DNA from: Lichtheimia corymbifera B2541
Taxonomy: Eukaryota > Mucoromycota > Mucoromycetes > Mucorales > Lichtheimiaceae
DNA: 48,034 nt
Reading direction: 5' to 3'
Assembly (NCBI GenBank): GCA_000697475.1
Contig: JNEU01000907.1
Location: forward strand, 1 to 48,034
Shown here: in pieces, positions 10,051-21,800 of the stretch
How the letters are laid out: each line of letters starts with the position of its first letter
Numbering within the stretch: the stretch's first letter is position 1
Notes under the pieces: model-generated
The model's input: only the letters and a program-made list of their open reading frames with translations
Database searches by the model: none
Told to the model about the DNA's origin: nothing
Translations under genes and position numbers: made by a program

Positions 10051-12923
10051 ATGTCCATGAAACAGAAGCAGCAGCAATCATCACCACCACAAGCACATCA
10101 GCTGCATCGATATCGATATGCATTGGTGCCACTGTGTATGGGTATGGCCAATTTGGCCCTGAACGAAATTAGACTACTAGAGCCATTCTATGCACAATAC
10201 AAATGGGCCCATGCGGCCATGTTAAGCCTGGTCGGATCGATCGTATCATTATTCCTCGGATGGGATCACGTCAAGACGCCTCTCATGTTTATGTATTCCT
10301 GTTTCTTTAAACCACTTGGATCCTATGGAGATATCCAAAGCCGTCTCGAATCCTTTTACCAAGGCCAAGCACATAGTATGTTGTTTATTTAAAATTCATT
10401 ACAAAAAGCTGACACATGTCTACAAGTCTATGACGATTCACGAGGCAAACTACTAAGAGGAAGGAAATCCATGTTGAAATTATGCGCGGCACAACTCAAG
10501 GAGCAAATCGCCAATGGTGTAACATCACCAAAGCCGATTTGGATTGATCTGGGAGGTGGAACAGGTAAAAAGCGATATTGGTTTTCGTTGTTTGCGTGTG
10601 TATGTGTGTGTGTATGTGCAACCATGGAAAAGGGGTGTGCGTGTGTGACATGTTGAACGCATAACCAAGCTGGATGAAAATGGTCGACTCACCCAACCCT
10701 GAACCATAGGCTGGAACATTGAACAAATGCATGAATCCTTTCCAATTGAAAACTTTGACAAGGTGATCCTCGTGGATTTGACACCATCGTTATGCAAGGT
10801 GGCTGAAGAGCGGTTCAAGCGTCGTGGATGGGATAATGTCATTGTGCTATGTCAGGACGCCGCCACTTTTGAGACCCCTTTTCCTGCGGATGGCAATGTA
10901 GGTTTAGTTACCATGTCGTACTCCTGTAAGTAACACACACACGCACACACCTTCCATCCCTGAACCATACCAAAGGACTAACAACGACGACGCTTTTTTC
11001 TTCAAGTATCAATGATGGATCATTATTATCCTGTGGTTGATCGAGTGCAATCTCTCTTGTCCCCTGACGGCATTTTTGGCGTGGTGGATTTCTATGTATC
11101 TGACAAGACTGCCGCACCCGCTGAGAAATGGACGCCACAATACAATCGTCAATGCAACTGGTTCACACGCGTGTTTTGGAAGCTGTGGTTTGAGTTCGAT
11201 CATATCCACCTTGAACCAGGTCGGCGTGATTATCTCGAGTACAAGTTTGGCACCATCAAAAGTGACAATCGCCGCAATCATTTCATCGTTCCATATCTGA
11301 TTCAGATCCCATTCTACGTCTGGATTGGTCGTCCCAATGCACGTGCTGATGATGGCGATGATGGTATCCTGGCAACAAGATTGTCCACCGATTCACAAGA
11401 TATATCCATTGGGCTGATAACACCCCCTTCCCCCATGTCGGTAAAGAGTGATGCGTCGACACCACCACCACCACCACGTCGTCATTTCCAGAACCGTCAA
11501 TGGCGTCTTGACTATGATCCCACCTTGCCGTGTCATACTCAATTCCGCTCCTACGTCTATGCTTTCACCTGGGAAGATCCACGTGTCGATTTGCAATACA
11601 TGAACTTGAGCAAGGATGATGTCATGTTGGTGATCACTTCAGCAGGAGACAATGCTCTCGAATACGCCATCGCTGCTCAGCCTAAGCGTATCCATTGCGT
11701 AGATATGAATCCCTGTCAGGTAAAAAAAATAAGGATTAGTATATATACACACACACACACAACCATGTACTAATGAATGGGATATGAGTAGAATCACCTT
11801 CTTGAATTGAAGCTGGCAAGTATCGTGTCATTGTCCTATCATGATTTCTGGCGCATGTTTGGTGATGGACATCATCCACATTTTGCTGATTTGTTGCATG
11901 ACAAAGTCTCTCCGCACCTGAGCTCGTTTGGTTTCCAATATTGGTCCAAGCATAGCAACCGCTTTGCACACAAGTTTTACAAGACAGGATACTCTGGTCT
12001 GGCCCTTGGACTATTCGAATGGTGGACACGCGCCCATGGCATCACTCATCATGTCGAGGCATTGTGTCATGCTGACTCGGTGGGAGAACAAAAGCGCATC
12101 TGGGAACAGCACATTCGGCCTGTGTTGTTATCGCCTCTCATTCGCAAGGTGATGGATAACCCAATGTTCATGTGGAATGCTCTTGGAGGTAAGATTGGAC
12201 AAAAAAGGTGGGGCAGGAAGGGTTTTGATATTGATCGTGTGTGCGTGTGATGATAGTGCCAATGAATCAAATGAACATGTTCCTGGAAGAGTGCACTACA
12301 CAAGAATATATTGAAAACACCCTCGATCCCATTGCTACCCGATCACTTTTCCGCAACGACCAATACTTTTATTACTTGTGCATGATGCAACGATACACAC
12401 GCCAATCATGTCCAACCTATCTTACACGAGAAGGCTTCGATATATTAAAGGTAAGGAACAAAGAGATAGATGGGTGATATTGCAATATTGATGTATGTAT
12501 GTGCGTTGCTAGTCAACCAAGGCATTGGATGCATTCCGCCTTCACACCAACTCGATCCTCAGCACGTTGCAAGAATTGCCTGCCAATTATCTTACTCGCT
12601 TGGTGGTCATGGATCATATGGACTGGTTCGATCCTGAAGATGCTACCGGTGAGCTTGAAATGGAAATTCAAGAGATGGCCCGTACACTACAACCAGGTGG
12701 TCGAGTCTTTTGGCGAAGTGCAGGTACTCGTCCTTGGTACAATCGTCTCTTTGAAAAGCATGGTTTCAACGTTCAACCCTTGGCTATTCGAAAACCCGGG
12801 GAATCCATTGACCGAGTCAACATGTATGCAAGCTTTTATCATGCAGTATTGACATCCAACAAACAAACGCCTGCACCATCATCCACAATCCACTCCTCCT
12901 CCTCCTATACTACCATTGAATAA
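10051..12923 (+). CDS. BTA1: Betaine lipid synthase (DGTS synthase), BtaB-BtaA fusion
   Basis: Seven exons: 10051-10375, 10427-10564, 10710-10925, 11007-11719, 11792-12188, 12257-12450 and 12513-12923, giving 797 residues with every join in frame. The N-terminus has two hydrophobic stretches within residues 20-90, then a class I methyltransferase domain with motif WIDLGGGTGWN (near residue 150) that should carry out the three N-methylations (BtaB function). The C-terminal half is the DUF3419/BtaA domain, recognised by FTWEDPRVD, a SAGDNALEY nucleotide site, VDMNPCQNHLLELK, and the final FWRSAG block; it transfers the 3-amino-3-carboxypropyl group of S-adenosylmethionine to diacylglycerol. The product DGTS is a phosphorus-free membrane lipid that replaces phosphatidylcholine under phosphate shortage in fungi that have it. 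The domain order (methyltransferase first) is the usual fungal one. A Ser/Pro-rich linker joins the halves. The start follows a CT-rich leader; an upstream in-frame extension is less likely. Confidence 0.95.
10585..10645. repeat. GT microsatellite inside a BTA1 intron
   Basis: TGTG/GTGT-rich run inside the second intron of BTA1, which at 145 bases is the longest of that gene and of all the models in the window. Similar CA runs occur in its third intron (about 10930-10950) and fourth intron (about 11745-11762). Confidence 0.7.
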
Positions 12924-13601
12924 TAAATTGCCATGCCAACAACTTCCATGTACATATCCCATTCATTCAATGACCATTTTGGTGGGTGATCTCTTTTTTG
13001 TGTCAATCATTCACGAGCCCATCTTATATATGCAAGGAGTCGCATAACATGGGTTCCTCCTATCATTATGTTGTAATTAGCAAACACGAGGTGTTGCATT
13101 ATTCACCACCACCACCACCACCATCATACAAAGGAGAGGAATTGATACAAGCATAATCTTCTGTACAATGGATTCTCGGATTCGAAAGTAATCGGCAAGG
13201 ACCATCATTTGAACTGCATGTTTCATGTCACCCTTTTGATCCCTTTTTTTCTCAAAATAGGTTTAGAATAGGGGGTCCCTTTTTTCTTCTTCCAAGTGCA
13301 AGATATCAGCTGTCATCACCTGCCGTCACGCGAGTGTGCAGTAAATGGGTGCATCCCGCATGTTGCTCTCTCGGCTACCAGAGCTTGTTCATTGACGTCC
13401 TTAAAGAAATTTTATTCCTTCACCCACAATACACGCTGCTCTCCCCTTCTCTATCGTTTCCCCTCTTTATGAATTCTTAAATCCGCTTTTGCTCCCTTTG
13501 AATTCGTTTCTTCTCTCTCTTTTTTTCTTCATTTTGACAGCTAGTTACTATACACTCAGTATTATTAGAAACTACACTTTACAACCACAACAACAACAAC
13601 C
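12924..13601. other. Intergenic, promoter of the first CotH gene
   Basis: Contains the end of the BTA1 transcript, a (CAC)n run at about 13103-13123 and long CT-rich tracts at 13430-13530. The first CotH start codon is preceded by an ACAACAACAACAACC leader. No gene seen. Confidence 0.5.
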
Positions 13602-15799
13602 ATGCATCGATGTATTCTTTTAGTGTTGCTGCTGCTCATGACAGTAATGGCACCGAGAAACATTATGGCCGACGACAACCAAGTACATTATTCGGTGGTA
13701 GCTTTCCCTGACAGTGGGCAATCGGTGGGCGTAATGATTGAACATAGCGGCAATGGTGATGACGGAAAAGTGTATGCTCTTAGCGCAAGTGAGCAATATC
13801 CTCATCTATATAGTGGAATGGCTCCTTTTAGTCAAGTATATCAGTATGCTTTGACGGATGCTACCTCGGGATCCGTGGTAGAACTTGAATCTGAGAAAAG
13901 ATCTTTATCGCAAGGGGCATCATCCACAGGCAACGAGTTTTTTGGCCGAGCACCTACCGTATACAGCGTGCCTGAACTCCCACAAGCATTTCATCCTGTA
14001 TATCCACGTAAGATGAATAACACACGCACATGCACAAAAGCATTGGAATTAACATGTGCATATATATGTATAGCCTTATTTACCAACATGAATCAATCCA
14101 ATGAAGTTGCAACCATTTTGCTGGATTTAGAACAAGCTGAATTGGATGCAATCCTAGCCAATCCACATGCAAAGCATAAAGATGCCCACGTGCACAAGAT
14201 GACATTTATCAGCAACAGTGAAATCCACACGTTTACCAATGCAAAGTTGGATAACAGTGGTCAATCCACCAAGAATTTCAATCGGCAATCATTCGAAATC
14301 AGTCTGGAGAAGCCCCAGCTATTGTTTGGCCGAAGAGATTTTAAGCTGCGTGCAGAGCAAACCGATTCCTCCTTTATGCAAGTATTTATATATTACACAA
14401 ACACAAGAAGGGTGATGGTTGTAAAAAGGATTTGCTGACATACCCCATTATTATTTTAGGCGAGAAAAATTAGTGCTTGACATGTTGGCTGCGACAGGAG
14501 CTGCAGCCTTATCTGCTAGTTGGGTGCGTGTCTTTGTTAATGGCGAACCTTTGGGTCTCTTTGTCTTGACGGATGATGCGTCCACGCACATGGTGGATAA
14601 TTTATTACATGGCGGTGATTGGGCTTATCCATATTCAGGTATTACGCTTGCATGAATTATTTATTGTAACACACACATCGCTAACGGGCGTTTCTTTCTC
14701 AGCTTGGTTATACAAAGGCAACAGCATTGATGACACGCATACCGCCAACCTTGCTTATCTGGGAGATGAATTATCAAAATATCCAAAGGACATTTACAAG
14801 CTCAAAGACAAGGGCGAAGCCAAGCACAAGTTGGGCAAGGAGAATGCGTCACTCCCCCTTGTTGAATTCATTCGCAACTTAAATGCCATTGACCCAGCCA
14901 AGATTACTGATGAAGAGAGCGGCAAAGAGCTATCCAAGCTGATCGATCCCAAGCACACCATGTACCATTTAGCGTTATCATTCTTGACTGGCAGCTGGGA
15001 TGGCTTATGGTACCAAGCAAGCAACTACTACTTGACACAAGACCTGCAGAATGGCCAGTGGGCTGTGATCACCTATGACTTTGATGAGACCTTGGGCAAT
15101 GGTGTCGAGCAAAAGGGTCTGGCCACAGTACCTTATGACGAGTATGGACCACGTGGTGGTGATGGCAGCAAACGTGTCCTGGTGGATATGATCCTGGATT
15201 CGCCTTTTTATCGTGCCGAATTTGAACGCATCCTAACGACCATCGTCAAGCGTTATTTCAAATCGAGTGCGGTGGTACCAAGACTTAAAGTATGGATGCA
15301 AATGCTGGCAAAAGATATTGCATGGGATCGATCTTTGGAACCTCAGTCACCAGGTGATAAAGTCGAATGGACTGCAGACGATGTTGAATCAGGCGCTTTG
15401 GGTACGGGTAACGGTGCCAAGGGTGAATCGGATCTCAGTGTCAGTATTGCTGAGTGGGTGGAGACACGTTCAAAAGCACTTTGCAAGCAATTGGGTATCA
15501 CGGATACTGATGATCTTCCACCCCTGGGTCCCTATCATGGAGGTCGTCAAATGGATGGAGCAGGCCATGTTACGGAACGTTCAGCCATCACACCAGCTTC
15601 AGATTCTTCCATATCTTCCTCTGCCAACAACAAGGATACCACCGACAATGAAAATGATGGAGATGATGCCAATGTACGTGCATTGAGTGCTGAGCAAGGT
15701 ACCACGAATGACGCTGTATCTTCAGCCATTACCATGTCGTCATATTTGCCAAGCCTTTTGGTCACTTTCGTAGTCTACTACTCCTCCTCCTACTACTAG
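13602..15799 (+). CDS. CotH-family surface protein, copy 1
   Basis: Four exons, 13602-14007, 14074-14377, 14460-14638 and 14703-15799, give 661 residues. A signal peptide (to about residue 24, ending NIMA) is followed by a beta-rich N-terminal region and the CotH domain, an atypical kinase-like fold. Recognisable blocks are FTNMNQSNEVATI, REKLVLDML, VNGEPLGLFVLTDD, YHLALSFLTGSWDGLWYQAS and the metal-site-like YDFDE with Asp422 and Asp424. The tail is Ser/Thr/Asp-rich and ends in a hydrophobic segment, fitting a GPI-anchor signal. In Mucorales, CotH proteins sit on the spore or cell surface, and some members bind host receptors; whether this one does is not known. Intron 2 begins GCAAGT, not GT: using the GC donor at 14378 gives MREKL exactly as in the neighbouring paralogue, and no GT alternative keeps frame. 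Intron 1 is 66 bases and has no in-frame stop. Confidence 0.9.
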
Positions 15800-16897
15800 C
15801 ACTAATGATACCCATCACCACCTTAATGACCTTCTCCTCGTTATAATCTTTCTTTGATCTTTTGCATGAATACAATCGATTACCAATAGCATTCATTTCA
15901 AACTCATACAGCCTTGATGACATTATTATTATTCGAGTTGTTTGGTTTCGCCAAGGATGTCTGCATATGTACGCAACTTTTTATTTTGGGATATCATGCT
16001 TGTATAGCGATGCTTCATTATGCAGCCACCGGTCCATCCATAATCCCGACATGTTCATTATGCGTGATATCACGTTGGATTTGCCTCTGAAGGGAAATAA
16101 AGAAACTTTGAAATCCAGGAGTTTGTTTCTCCTTCTTTGTAAGATACCAAAACGTATGGCACTCCCCTCATCATCACCACTGTAATTTGAGCTTCTATGA
16201 AAAAAAAGACAAAGGTCGTATACCAAGTATTATGTTTCAGTGTGCCAAGGAGTAACGTTAGGCGATCCCAATTTTAGTGACATGATGATGGGCAATCCTT
16301 GTATCACGTTCACCACCAGTAATGGGTGATGTTGAAGGAAAAGTTTCGATGTTTTTAACCGCATATGCATGGAAACGGGCAAGCGTAGCTGCGTAAAAAT
16401 ATCTGTTTTTAATTTTATGTTGTGTATTGATGGGCACATGGAAACCGTGGAAAGGGTAGACTTTCTTTGTCTTCATTGATTGGCGCATGCACCTGGCAAT
16501 TACCAAGCCTGTTTCTTCTTTGTTCCTCTTAATGGGTCATGCATTGTAGAAAATGGGATCGATCATACAAGCTATACACACCATTGTCAATGGGATGATG
16601 AGTGGGTATCTATGTATATATGTACATGAAATGCCTCGGGTGTCAATGCGCGTAAAACGCGTTGATGGGTGGTACAAGTTTGGTGTCAATAAAAAATACC
16701 ATGGTGTCAGGTGGGTTACACCATTATTTGCATTGCACTGCATACTTACTTGGATCGCCCAGCCGGATCTACCATAAAGTTGTAGCAAGATTTCCATCCT
16801 TTCTATTCATCTCAAAACACGGGCGGCAATCACCACCACCATTATTTTACGGGTATAAAGGCCAAAGGCGTCCTAGGTATTGGCAAACCACCCATCC
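15800..16897. other. Spacer between the two CotH genes
   Basis: About 1.1 kb with no convincing gene; open frames are short, overlapping and domain-free. A TATAAAG motif at 16854-16860 lies about 40 bases before the second CotH start. Confidence 0.5.
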
Positions 16898-18841
16898 ATG
16901 ATTACCACAATGCAATTCATTCACGTTGTGTTGCTGGTTTTTTCTATATCGGCGGTTACCAATATCATAGCCCAAGATGTCCAGTATGCCGTTGTGGCAT
17001 TTCTACCTGCCGGAGCACAATCAATGGGTGTCTCTATCGATGGAGGAAACCCACATCCTTTAAGTGCCAGTCAAGAAACTCCACAACTTTATACAGGAAC
17101 AGCGCCCTCGCCTAGTCAGCATTACCAATATACAATCCTCAATGACCAAGGCCAAGCAATTGCTACTGAAGCAAACCAACGTGCTTGGGTCAGCGGTGCC
17201 ACTTCAACCGGAAATGAATTCTTTAATCGATCAAGAACCACATACGAGGTGCCATCCTTGCCACAAGCCTACCATCCCATTTACCCTCGTAAGTACTGCA
17301 GGATACGTATGAATGCAGGTTTATCATAACACACAGTTTCTTTATTACATAGCTACTTTTACCAACATGAACCAATCCAATGAAGTCGCAACGGTATTGC
17401 TTGAAGCGAACGCAACTGCAGTGCAAGAGATCCTTGGTGATCCCAAAGGTGACCATGAATATGCCCGCGTAGATCGAATGACATATATAAGCAACAAGGA
17501 AATCTTTACTTTTACCGGTGCTGGTTTTCGCAATAGCGGTCAATCAAGCAAAGAGTTCACTCGCCAATCATTCAAAGTCAAGCTGAATGAGTATAAGGCT
17601 CAAGGTGAAGAAAACCAATTGCTGTATGGGAGGACGACTATCAAGCTTCGAAGCGAACCTGCAGATCCCACTATGATGTATGTACCACACTTTTTTTTCC
17701 CTTCTTCATGATTTAACTTTGGTTATGTATGTAGGCGAGAAAAACTTGCTTTGGACATGCTTGGTGCTGCGGGTGCTGTGACTTTGAGTTCACAGTGGAT
17801 TCGACTATATGTCAATGGCCAGCCGTTTGGTTTGTTTTTAATGACGGATGAAGCAACGACCCATTTTATCGAAAGCGCCATTTATGCTGGTGATCACGAT
17901 CGCACCAACACGGGTATGGCAATCCATGAAAAATGTGAACAATGATGATAACAACCATGTTAGGTCCCACATACAAGATGAATTCCTTGAATGCTACTCA
18001 ACAAGGCAACCTTGTCTACCAAGGCGATGATGTGGCGCTATATCCAGAATGGCTGTACGAGCTTGAAGATGAGGGTAGCCATGAATTTCCCAACAAAAGC
18101 GATGAGCTTGTTCCCCTTGTTCAGTTGATGCGGCAGCTCAATGACACCAATACCGATATACAATCATTGGTAGATGTACCACACACCATGTTGCATCTGG
18201 CAATCAATATGCTGACAGGGGCTTGGGATGGTATGTGGTATCAAGCCAGCAATTACTTTATGCATAATCAAGAAGAGAACCGCTGGATTGTTATCAGCTA
18301 CGACTATGACGAGGTGATGGGATTGTCGTCACCTGAGTATCATTACATGATGACAACGCCATGGCAAAATTTCACTCCTCCTGGTCGACCACGCCCCCTG
18401 ATTGAACCTATCCTTGAAGATGAACAAGCATTCAACAATGTATTGACCACCTTGGTAAAGCGCTTTTTCAAACCAAGCACGCTCAATCCACGCATTGATG
18501 CATGGCGTGAAATGCTCAAAGAAGACATGGCTTGGAATTTGGAATTACCACACCATACATCGAATGCTACTATCAACACGACATGGACCCTATGGAATTA
18601 CGAAAACAATGTCGATCATCAGGATGGCCAAGTGCTAGGTCTTAAACAATGGATACAGGAAAGATCATCAGCTATCTGCCAGCAGCTCAGTATTACTGAC
18701 GAAGATGATTTGCCGCCTTTGGGTCCGTATCAACAACCAGAAGGACAGCCACAACAGGGGTCGTCATCATCACAATTACCAGTGCCATTTGGTTTCCTTC
18801 ATGTACTTTTAGCAGTGCTGCTTGTTTTATTACTTGTATGA
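16898..18841 (+). CDS. CotH-family surface protein, copy 2
   Basis: Four exons, 16898-17288, 17353-17677, 17735-17913 and 17964-18841, give 590 residues. It is a tandem paralogue of the upstream gene: the three introns fall at the same places and phases, and exon 3 is exactly 179 bases in both. A signal peptide (ending NIIAQ) is followed by the same YAVVAF opening, FTNMNQSNEVATV, MMREKLALDML, VNGQPFGLFLMTDE, HLAINMLTGAWDGMWYQAS and a YDYDE site with Asp412 and Asp414. The C-terminus is a hydrophobic Leu/Val-rich stretch preceded by a Gln/Ser linker, fitting GPI anchoring. It is about 70 residues shorter than copy 1, partly in the acidic Ser/Thr stalk. All its introns are GT-AG, including the one whose partner in copy 1 is GC-AG. 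Translation could also start at the next Met (16910). Confidence 0.9.
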
Positions 18842-18953
18842 AACCGTAACCATGAAAATATATATGTACACCCGATCCACATCAAGAGAAGGGCTTACAA
18901 AAGAAAAAGGCATATTGTTGGGATTACTGTAATGATGGGAATGGCTTGTTACT

Positions 18954-19418
18954 CTAATAGGTATACTTTTCCTCAGTCTCTTTTACAGGGACGTTGCTCT
19001 TGTTGCGTGTAAAGACATGAGAAGCTTGTTGCGATTGACTAAATTCAAGGTATGCATTGGCCATGGTTTCCTTTTTCCTTTCCTTGCGTCTTCGGCAACA
19101 CACAAAGATGGCAATGCCTGCAATTAGGGCAAGACCACCTACAACACCAATGGCAACAAAAGCTGACGGAGGTACACCACCTTCATTAGGATGCTCGTAA
19201 GAAGAGGGAATAAATGTTGGGACACCAGGAGGCACAGATGGCACTGCTGCTCCACCGCTATCATGATGATGCCATTGATCGGTTTGATTGTTCTCATGCT
19301 GTTCTCCTCCTCCTCTATTTTGGCCACTGTTGTTGCTGTTGTCCCATTGTTGTTGGTTGCTGCCTTGTCCATAGTCAGAGTTATGCTGATTGTCGTTGTT
19401 TTGGTAATGCTGATCCAT
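18954..19418 (-). CDS. Small single-pass membrane protein with Asn/Gln-rich ectodomain
   Basis: One exon, 154 residues. Residues 1-80 are rich in Asn, Gln, His and Gly, then comes a Pro-rich stretch, a hydrophobic segment at 86-108 (AFVAIGVVGGLALIAGIAIF) followed at once by CCRRRKERKK, and a 40-residue tail. There is no cleavable signal peptide at the start, so it would insert with the low-complexity part outside (type III topology) if expressed. The basic stop-transfer block supports the orientation. It faces the second CotH gene tail to tail, 112 bases apart. No family recognised; an unseen 5' exon carrying a signal peptide is possible. Confidence 0.65.
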   Translation of the reverse strand: MDQHYQNNDNQHNSDYGQGSNQQQWDNSNNSGQNRGGGEQHENNQTDQWHHHDSGGAAVPSVPPGVPTFIPSSYEHPNEGGVPPSAFVAIGVVGGLALIAGIAIFVCCRRRKERKKETMANAYLEFSQSQQASHVFTRNKSNVPVKETEEKYTY

Positions 19419-19863
19419 TATTCAGTAAATAAAGTAATCAATGAGACGATGAAAGATATTATATGCAGAGCGAATGGGTTTTATAGCTTGCGCCAGGTAC
19501 AAATATACGGACCCTGGGATAATAAAGGAGTACGCCGTTTGTTGTTTTGTATATACAGGAGTCTCAGGTCGTGTCAATGTTATGCTAAAATGGCAGTATG
19601 TATGCAATGCAATGTACAGTGGTGTTATATTCACGAAAGCGCAGTACCATTATACGCCTGTAGTATTCATTGTCCTTTGATTAAAACGGCGTTAGCGGCA
19701 TATCATTGAAAAAGCATGATCTGGGATGAGTGGTCTATTTCATCAATATCGAGTATATGTGTTATTAGCAATATCAATGGTAGCTAATTCAGGAGAACAG
19801 CAATGATGGTATATTCTCATGCAAGTAGGAAGAACAATCAAATCATGAAGACCAGGGGACCAT

Positions 19864-19899
<36 letters not shown>

Positions 19900-20566
19900 C
19901 TGCGCGCAGTAACAAGGACCTTCCCGCGTTTCTTATTCATCATCACCCCTACTCGCCATATGGATTTGCGCTGTATACAATCCACCCAATATCACATTGG
20001 GATGATCTCAAAGACACCAATATATATAAACATCGATGATATGGTACACACATAAATGTTCCTTTGTGCATCAATCTCAGCTCTTATTGAATGATCAAAG
20101 AAGGGATGACACGTATATAGAATGAGATTATATCATAAAAGGAGGCCGTTTTCTTATTTGCATGTTGATGCATACTGGTCGTGATCCAACATGGCATCAA
20201 GTAACGTTGTAAGGATGATGATGATGATGATGTAGTGCACAGCAGCATGGAAAGGTGACTACATACCTACAGTTTTAGGCTTAGCCAAAAAAGGAGGTCC
20301 TTTGGAATGATATTCCAAGATCCAAAGGAGATCGATTCAAGCTTTTATCGATCGACACGTTGCAGCAATGATTTTATTCGGATCAAGAGTTGTAATGCAC
20401 AATCAAGATCCCCCAGGACTTGCGCCTTCAAATAAGGTTTTGGCATATGGTGGTGTGATGTTGCATATTGGGACGAAGAAGAAGGAGAGAGATTGTGGTG
20501 TGCGTGTGTAGGGACCTACTAGCCATGGTTCACGACATTAGTGTGAATAGATAAAGAATTCGTCGG
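19419..20566. other. Intergenic with CTA and GAT microsatellites
   Basis: Contains (CTA/TAC)n at about 19861-19900 and (GAT)n at about 20215-20232. The CTA run makes an open frame with twelve Leu that mimics a signal peptide, but nothing recognisable follows. No gene called. Confidence 0.55.
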
Positions 20567-21577
20567 ATGGCTCATAGATATGAATGGGGTGGACGCTGTG
20601 GCACCATTAATGTAGCTCTCTTTCCGCCACCCATGGCCTCAGATACAGTGCTCTTGGAATCTTGCCACGACAAGACCCTCATTGAAGCACGCATCACATA
20701 CAACTCTCACAACACGAACAATGGCGACATTGTGCCAGCCATTGTACTAGCACATCCTTATGGCCCTCTTGGTATGAACGTTCTCATTCCCACTCGCTAC
20801 CCATTGACAACCAACACTTTTTCTGTTTTCAGGGGGCAACAACCGCAACAATGTTATAATGGCACTCCATGAGTTTTTCGTGACCAAGGGGTTTATTACA
20901 GCAAGCATCAATTTTAGGCAAGTGTACTATAAGGAGGGAAAGGAGGGGATGGGTGATTTGGATATATTGTCTATGGGCTGTGCTGGAGGGCATACAAGGC
21001 TGTTGCAACTGACACCACATGTCAGGGGTTGTGGACGTTCCAAAGGAAGGACAAGTTGGACAGGGATACCCGAGCGTGGCGATTATCAGGCTGTGATTGA
21101 TCATCTCTTGGAAGCAAGCAAATACCCCAAACCATCTCATTTGATTATCAGTGTAAGTTCATGGTGGATGGGTGAAGAATAGCGGACAAAGGAGGATTGA
21201 CAAGTGGGAGATTTACTTAGGGATATTCATTCGGCAGCATGATAGCAGCATCCATGGCACCACCTCAAGACGTATCTTGTTCCTATTTACTCATCAGCTA
21301 TCCACTTAATGTACAATGGGCTCTCGCAACCATCAAGTCATCCTTTTTCACATCCAAGGTGGACGAATTATTGGCATCACGACAAGTATACAACATTTAT
21401 GGTGGCCATGATCAATTCACGGGTATGGTATCGTATCAAGCATGGATCAGCAAGAAGCGACAAGACAACAAGCAGCTCGAAGCGACTCTTGTACCAGAGG
21501 CAGATCACTTTTGGTTCGGGATGGAGGATACTTTGGTAGAAAAAGTCAATAGTTGGATATCAAGAATATTGGTATAA
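20567..21577 (+). CDS. Alpha/beta hydrolase (dienelactone-hydrolase/peptidase-S9-like clan)
   Basis: Four exons, 20567-20771, 20833-20917, 21026-21152 and 21221-21577, give 257 residues. The fold is shown by VLAHPYGPLGG (oxyanion loop), the NFRGCGRSKGRTSWTG block with the following PERGDY, the nucleophile elbow GYSFGS with Ser142, then GGHDQFTG with Asp203 and EADHFWFG with His235 as the rest of the triad. The family hydrolyses ester or amide bonds; the substrate is not predictable. No signal peptide, so probably cytosolic. Intron 2 begins GCAAGT at 20918: only that donor restores the NFRG.GRS motif. A second in-frame Met at 20633 (MASDTVLLES) is an alternative start that would remove 22 residues of weak character. 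The gene is convergent with the membrane-protein gene at 21801-22764. Confidence 0.85.
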
Positions 21578-21800
21578 AAGCGGATTACTATCAAGCACTA
21601 TGATGTTTGCGAATGGGATGGGTGGTTTTCAATGATACGACCGAGGATACGTGTTAAATACGTTTCATGGCATGGATATCGATGGTTTAAACAAGACTAT
21701 TATGACATAAACAAAATGCTAGGGTATGTACAAATGGAGGATGGGAGTGGGATGGGATATACATATGACCAAGACGACGAGAACGAGGAGGTAAAGGTGA

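Noticed and set aside
19803..20039. 78-codon frame with a run of twelve Leu that looks like a signal peptide
   Set aside because: The Leu run is the translation of a CTA microsatellite and no recognisable protein follows.
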